The translations under genes and the position numbers were made by a program. A stretch of DNA of 34,193 bases, from the NCBI GenBank assembly GCA_024644725.1, contig JAHEHE010000023.1:1-34193 (forward strand), written 5' to 3'. Origin of the DNA: Flavobacteriaceae bacterium. Its GTDB lineage: Bacteria > Bacteroidota > Bacteroidia > Flavobacteriales > Flavobacteriaceae. Below the pieces are notes generated by a model. It searched no databases, was not told the DNA's origin, and saw only the letters and a program-made list of their open reading frames with translations. Position 1 is the stretch's first letter. Every line of letters starts with the position of its first letter. Below, in pieces: positions 31,556 through 34,193 of the stretch.

Positions 31556-33199
31556 TTATTCGAAAATCACTCGATCTTCGGAATCGAACCAGGCCTTGTA
31601 CATGGGCATGTGAATCTTTTCAACACGACTTCGCTTGATCTTCAGGGTAGGGGTCAGGAGTCCGTTTTCAATGGTCCAGTCCTCCTTCATGACCACTGCC
31701 TTTTCAATTTTCTCATGCTTTTCCAAACCTGGGTTGATCTGTAGAATCGAATTGAGCAAACTCTCAGAAAGCAGATCCTTTGCCTTTTTCTGACCAGACT
31801 CAGAGAGGATCACCAGCATGATGGGCTGAGGGATGCCCATTCCAACTACACATACCTGTCCGATATCCGCGTTTTTTGTCAGTTCAAGCTCAATAGGTCC
31901 GGGTGAAATATATTTTCCTTTGTCGGTTTTGAATTGGTCCTTGGCGCGTCCGGTAATAAACAAGTACCCGTCATGATCGTACTCGCCAACGTCACCTGTC
32001 CGCAGAAAACCTTCCGCGTCAAACATCTTTGACGTTTCTTCAGGTAACTTGTAATAGCCCAACGTCAAACAGTCGTTTTTAACGCAGATCTCCCCGTCAG
32101 GAGAAAGCTTGGCCTGAGCCCCATAGGTCTTACGACCGACAGACCCGATCTTATTCACGGTCGGCAGGTTCAAATGTGATATGACGCAATCTTCGGTCAT
32201 CCCATAACCCTGGAGAATTTCTATGTCCAGTTTTTTGAACCAGTTCATAAGATTAACCGATAACGGAGCCGCCCCCGAAACAATGTATTTAGCCTTTGAG
32301 AGGCCCAGTTTTTGGCGAATTTTATTTTTGAGAACCTTTCCAAGGAAGGGCACCTTCAACAAGACATTCAATTTTTTCTGCGGCAATCCTTCGCGAATTT
32401 TTTCCTGAAATTTGGCCCAAATCCTCGGAACGGCAAAAAACAGGTCGGGTTGCGTCGCTTCCAGATCCGAGGCAAAGGAGTCAAGAGTATCGGCAAAAGT
32501 CATGGAGGCTCCCAGCAGGAAGGCCTGGTTTTCAATGCCGATGCGTTCCGCGATATGACTCAATGGAAGATAGGAGAAGAAACGAGGATGCTTTACAAGA
32601 TCGATGTCGTAATTGAGGTTGTATGTTGCATTGGCAAAGTTGCGGATGCTGTGCATCACTCCTTTAGGCATGCCCGTGGTGCCCGAGGTGTAAATAATAG
32701 AGATCAACTCCTCCGGATCAGCGGGCTCAAGTTGAGTCAACGGCTCATTCTGCTCCTGGATCTGCTCCCACGAGAGCTCGCCCGGGGTTCCATACTTGTC
32801 GGATCCGATGATCCGGACGGAGGTGAATGCTTCTTTTTGACCGTCAAAGTCATCCAATTTCCCCGCAAATACAAGAGTACTTTCACTATGCTCCACGATG
32901 GGTTTGACAGAATCGTCTTTCAGAGTTGGATAGATCGGAACGGAGACATGTCCGCTCATCATGATTGCCAGATCCGCCATAACCCAGAAATCGCAGTTTT
33001 TCGAAAGCAGGGCAATCTTGCTCTGTTTGGGAAAACCCTGGTTTTTTAGGAAATTGGCGACCTTGCGTGCCTGGGTCCCGGCTTCCTTGTACGTCAGCAC
33101 ATCTAATTTCCCTGAATGATTCTGTCTCAGAAACTCCTGATCCGGGGTATTTTTTTCCCAATATTCAAAGGCTTCCAGGGGCGATTTGAATTTTTTCAT
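31556..33199 (-). CDS. Long-chain acyl-CoA synthetase (AMP-binding)
   Basis: A 547-residue adenylate-forming enzyme that activates a fatty acid to acyl-CoA through acyl-AMP. It has the P-loop-like I-Y-T-S-G-T-T-G-M-P-K-G, the Y-L-P-L-S-H-I-A-E-R segment found in long-chain synthetases, Y-G-M-T-E, R-T-G-D-V-G and G-R-A-K-D-Q-F-K-T-D-K-G. The catalytic Lys lies in the C-terminal P-T-L-K-I-K-R. The L-S-H-I-A-E-R and the G-A-A-P-L-S motif fit FadD15-like or eukaryotic-type long-chain enzymes better than E. coli FadD. It follows miaA by 35 bases on the same strand, so they may be co-transcribed. The true chain-length preference is unknown. Confidence 0.93.
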   Translation of the reverse strand: MKKFKSPLEAFEYWEKNTPDQEFLRQNHSGKLDVLTYKEAGTQARKVANFLKNQGFPKQSKIALLSKNCDFWVMADLAIMMSGHVSVPIYPTLKDDSVKPIVEHSESTLVFAGKLDDFDGQKEAFTSVRIIGSDKYGTPGELSWEQIQEQNEPLTQLEPADPEELISIIYTSGTTGMPKGVMHSIRNFANATYNLNYDIDLVKHPRFFSYLPLSHIAERIGIENQAFLLGASMTFADTLDSFASDLEATQPDLFFAVPRIWAKFQEKIREGLPQKKLNVLLKVPFLGKVLKNKIRQKLGLSKAKYIVSGAAPLSVNLMNWFKKLDIEILQGYGMTEDCVISHLNLPTVNKIGSVGRKTYGAQAKLSPDGEICVKNDCLTLGYYKLPEETSKMFDAEGFLRTGDVGEYDHDGYLFITGRAKDQFKTDKGKYISPGPIELELTKNADIGQVCVVGMGIPQPIMLVILSESGQKKAKDLLSESLLNSILQINPGLEKHEKIEKAVVMKEDWTIENGLLTPTLKIKRSRVEKIHMPMYKAWFDSEDRVIFE

Positions 33200-33234
33200 G
33201 TCGTGTTGGCTTCAATTCTTCTCTAAAATAGTCA

Positions 33235-34146
33235 TTAAATCTTTATCCGCGATTCTACAAAGTCGATTATGTCCTTAGTGTTCGTGTCAAATTCGAACCA
33301 ATTTATCTCTTTGTCTTTTTTGAACCAGGTCTCCTGTCTTTTTGCGAATCTACGGGTATTCTTTTTGATCTCCGACACAGCATATTCCAGTGAAGTCTTT
33401 CCATCCAGGTGTTCAAAAATCTCACGGTATCCAACGGTTTGAAGGGCATTAAGTTCACGATATTCATAAAGCCCTCGGGCCTCGTCAAGCAGACCCAGGT
33501 CCATCATTATATCCACCCTGTGGTTGATTCGTTCATACACGATGTTTCTATCTGCACGAAGGCCTATTTTGAGGGTTTTGAAATTCCGGGTTTTGCTTGT
33601 CTTGTTCCAAAAGGATGAAAAGGGCCGGCCCGTTCCCTCAGTGATTTCAAGAGCTCGGATCAATCGTTGTTTATTTTGAATGTCGATACGGTCATAGCTC
33701 ATGGGATCCAGGGTTTTGAGTTTGTCCTGCAAAGGCTCAAGGCCCCTTGTTTCGATTTCAAGGATCAACCCGGCACGAATCTCAGGGTCAACCTGAGGAA
33801 AATCATCCAGCCCATGGATCACTGCGTCGGCATAGAGCCCACTGCCACCCACCATGATGAAAACGTTGGTTTCTTTGAATTTTTGCGTTAAAAGCTCAAG
33901 GGCCTCCTTTTCGAACGAGCCTACGTTATAGTCTTCAAGTATCGACCGGTTTTGGATGAAATGGTGTTTCACCCGATTCAATTCGGAACTGGTCGGTACC
34001 GCGGTTCCAATTCTCATTTCCCTGTAGAATTGCCTGGAATCGCACGAAAGGATTTCAGTATGGAAGTGCTCGCCAAGTCGAATAGCAAGTTCTGTTTTTC
34101 CTATGGCCGTAGGGCCGATAACACATATGAGATGTTTCTTTTGCAT
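33235..34146 (-). CDS. miaA: tRNA dimethylallyltransferase
   Basis: MiaA adds an isoprenyl group from dimethylallyl diphosphate to A37 of tRNAs that read codons beginning with U. The 303-residue protein has the P-loop G-P-T-A-I-G-K-T at residues 11-18, C-D-S-R-Q-F-Y at 35-41, the V-G-G-S-G-L-Y motif near 99-105 and the later Q-T-V-G-Y-R-E-I and R-R-F-A-K-R-Q-E-T-W-F segments. I chose the ATG at 34146, since the TTG three codons upstream lies inside a -7 box (34153-34160). The message may be nearly leaderless. Confidence 0.97.
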   Translation of the reverse strand: MQKKHLICVIGPTAIGKTELAIRLGEHFHTEILSCDSRQFYREMRIGTAVPTSSELNRVKHHFIQNRSILEDYNVGSFEKEALELLTQKFKETNVFIMVGGSGLYADAVIHGLDDFPQVDPEIRAGLILEIETRGLEPLQDKLKTLDPMSYDRIDIQNKQRLIRALEITEGTGRPFSSFWNKTSKTRNFKTLKIGLRADRNIVYERINHRVDIMMDLGLLDEARGLYEYRELNALQTVGYREIFEHLDGKTSLEYAVSEIKKNTRRFAKRQETWFKKDKEINWFEFDTNTKDIIDFVESRIKI

Positions 34147-34152
34147 TTGCTT

Positions 34153-34160
34153 CAAATGTA
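34153..34160 (-). promoter_or_regulatory. -7 box of miaA
   Basis: Minus-strand TACATTTG matches TAnnTTTG exactly and ends six bases before the ATG at 34146. Transcription would start close to the start codon. No TTG is found at the usual -33 distance. Confidence 0.5.
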
Positions 34161-34193
34161 AAGATTTAACAAGAATTACCTCACCCGGATTAG

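Noticed and set aside
32312-33049. 245-codon open frame on the plus strand
   Set aside because: Opposite the acyl-CoA synthetase gene; its translation has no domain features.
1-34193. CRISPR array, prophage, insertion sequence or integrated element
   Set aside because: No regular direct repeats with spacers, no transposase, integrase or phage genes, and gene content is ordinary throughout.

Overview
The window is one chromosomal segment of about 34 kb, with roughly mid-40s percent G+C, from a member of the Bacteroidota, most likely of the class Flavobacteriia. This rests on three things. First, promoters carry the phylum-specific -7 box TAnnTTTG (for example at 3670, 7982, 13667, 16619, 19223, 23760 and 34153) and Shine-Dalgarno signals are mostly weak. 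Second, several families are typical of the phylum: a PUR-like DUF3276 protein, DUF3822, a DUF6146-like lipoprotein, a 312-residue NusB, 2TM-domain proteins and an RprX/RprY-type two-component pair. Third, gene neighbourhoods such as nusB-DUF1573-yajC-ybbR-coaE fit. I see no phage, insertion sequence, CRISPR array, rRNA or intact tRNA, and no gene-free stretch longer than 300 bases.

Layout. 1-3554 is a sulfate-activation operon: cysQ (5' end outside the window), a small DUF2061 membrane protein, cysC, cysD and cysN, closed by a strong terminator. 3696-8977 holds housekeeping genes: ychF, tgt, an LptF/LptG permease, an EamA transporter and accA. 9031-13184 holds nnr, a lipoprotein gene, and a divergent pair made of an ACT-domain protein and aspartate kinase. 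13241-15487 on the minus strand holds a PUR-like nucleic-acid-binding protein and an ABC exporter. 15673-19133 is the nusB-DUF1573-yajC-ybbR-coaE cluster. 19236-22221 is the RprX/RprY-like pair followed by a YciO/TsaC-family gene. 22234-23348 on the minus strand is an ECF sigma factor with a four-helix membrane protein that is probably its anti-sigma factor. 23558-26508 is a signalling cluster: a tiny hydrophobic peptide, a LytS-type histidine kinase fused to a 2TM domain, two free 2TM proteins and a LytTR response regulator. 26489-28585 on the minus strand is rsmD, DUF3822 and an uncharacterised membrane protein. 28834-31534 is a RecD-like helicase overlapping a PBP4-type lipoprotein carboxypeptidase. 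31556-34146 on the minus strand is miaA followed by an acyl-CoA synthetase.

How the genes work together. The first block makes APS and PAPS from sulfate (CysD/CysN, then CysC) and removes the by-product PAP (CysQ). No PAPS reductase is visible, so the sulfate could go to cysteine or to sulfated products. Three signalling modules lie side by side between 19.1 and 26.5 kb (RprXY-like, ECF sigma plus membrane partner, LytS/2TM/LytTR), which is the least ordinary part of the window. The most unusual single item is the LytS/2TM/LytTR cluster, where the same small 2TM module occurs three times in a row, once fused to the kinase. Most other genes are ordinary core functions; their oddities (a Tgt without zinc-site cysteines, a long NusB, predicted leaderless messages, several TTG/GTG starts) probably reflect lineage traits.
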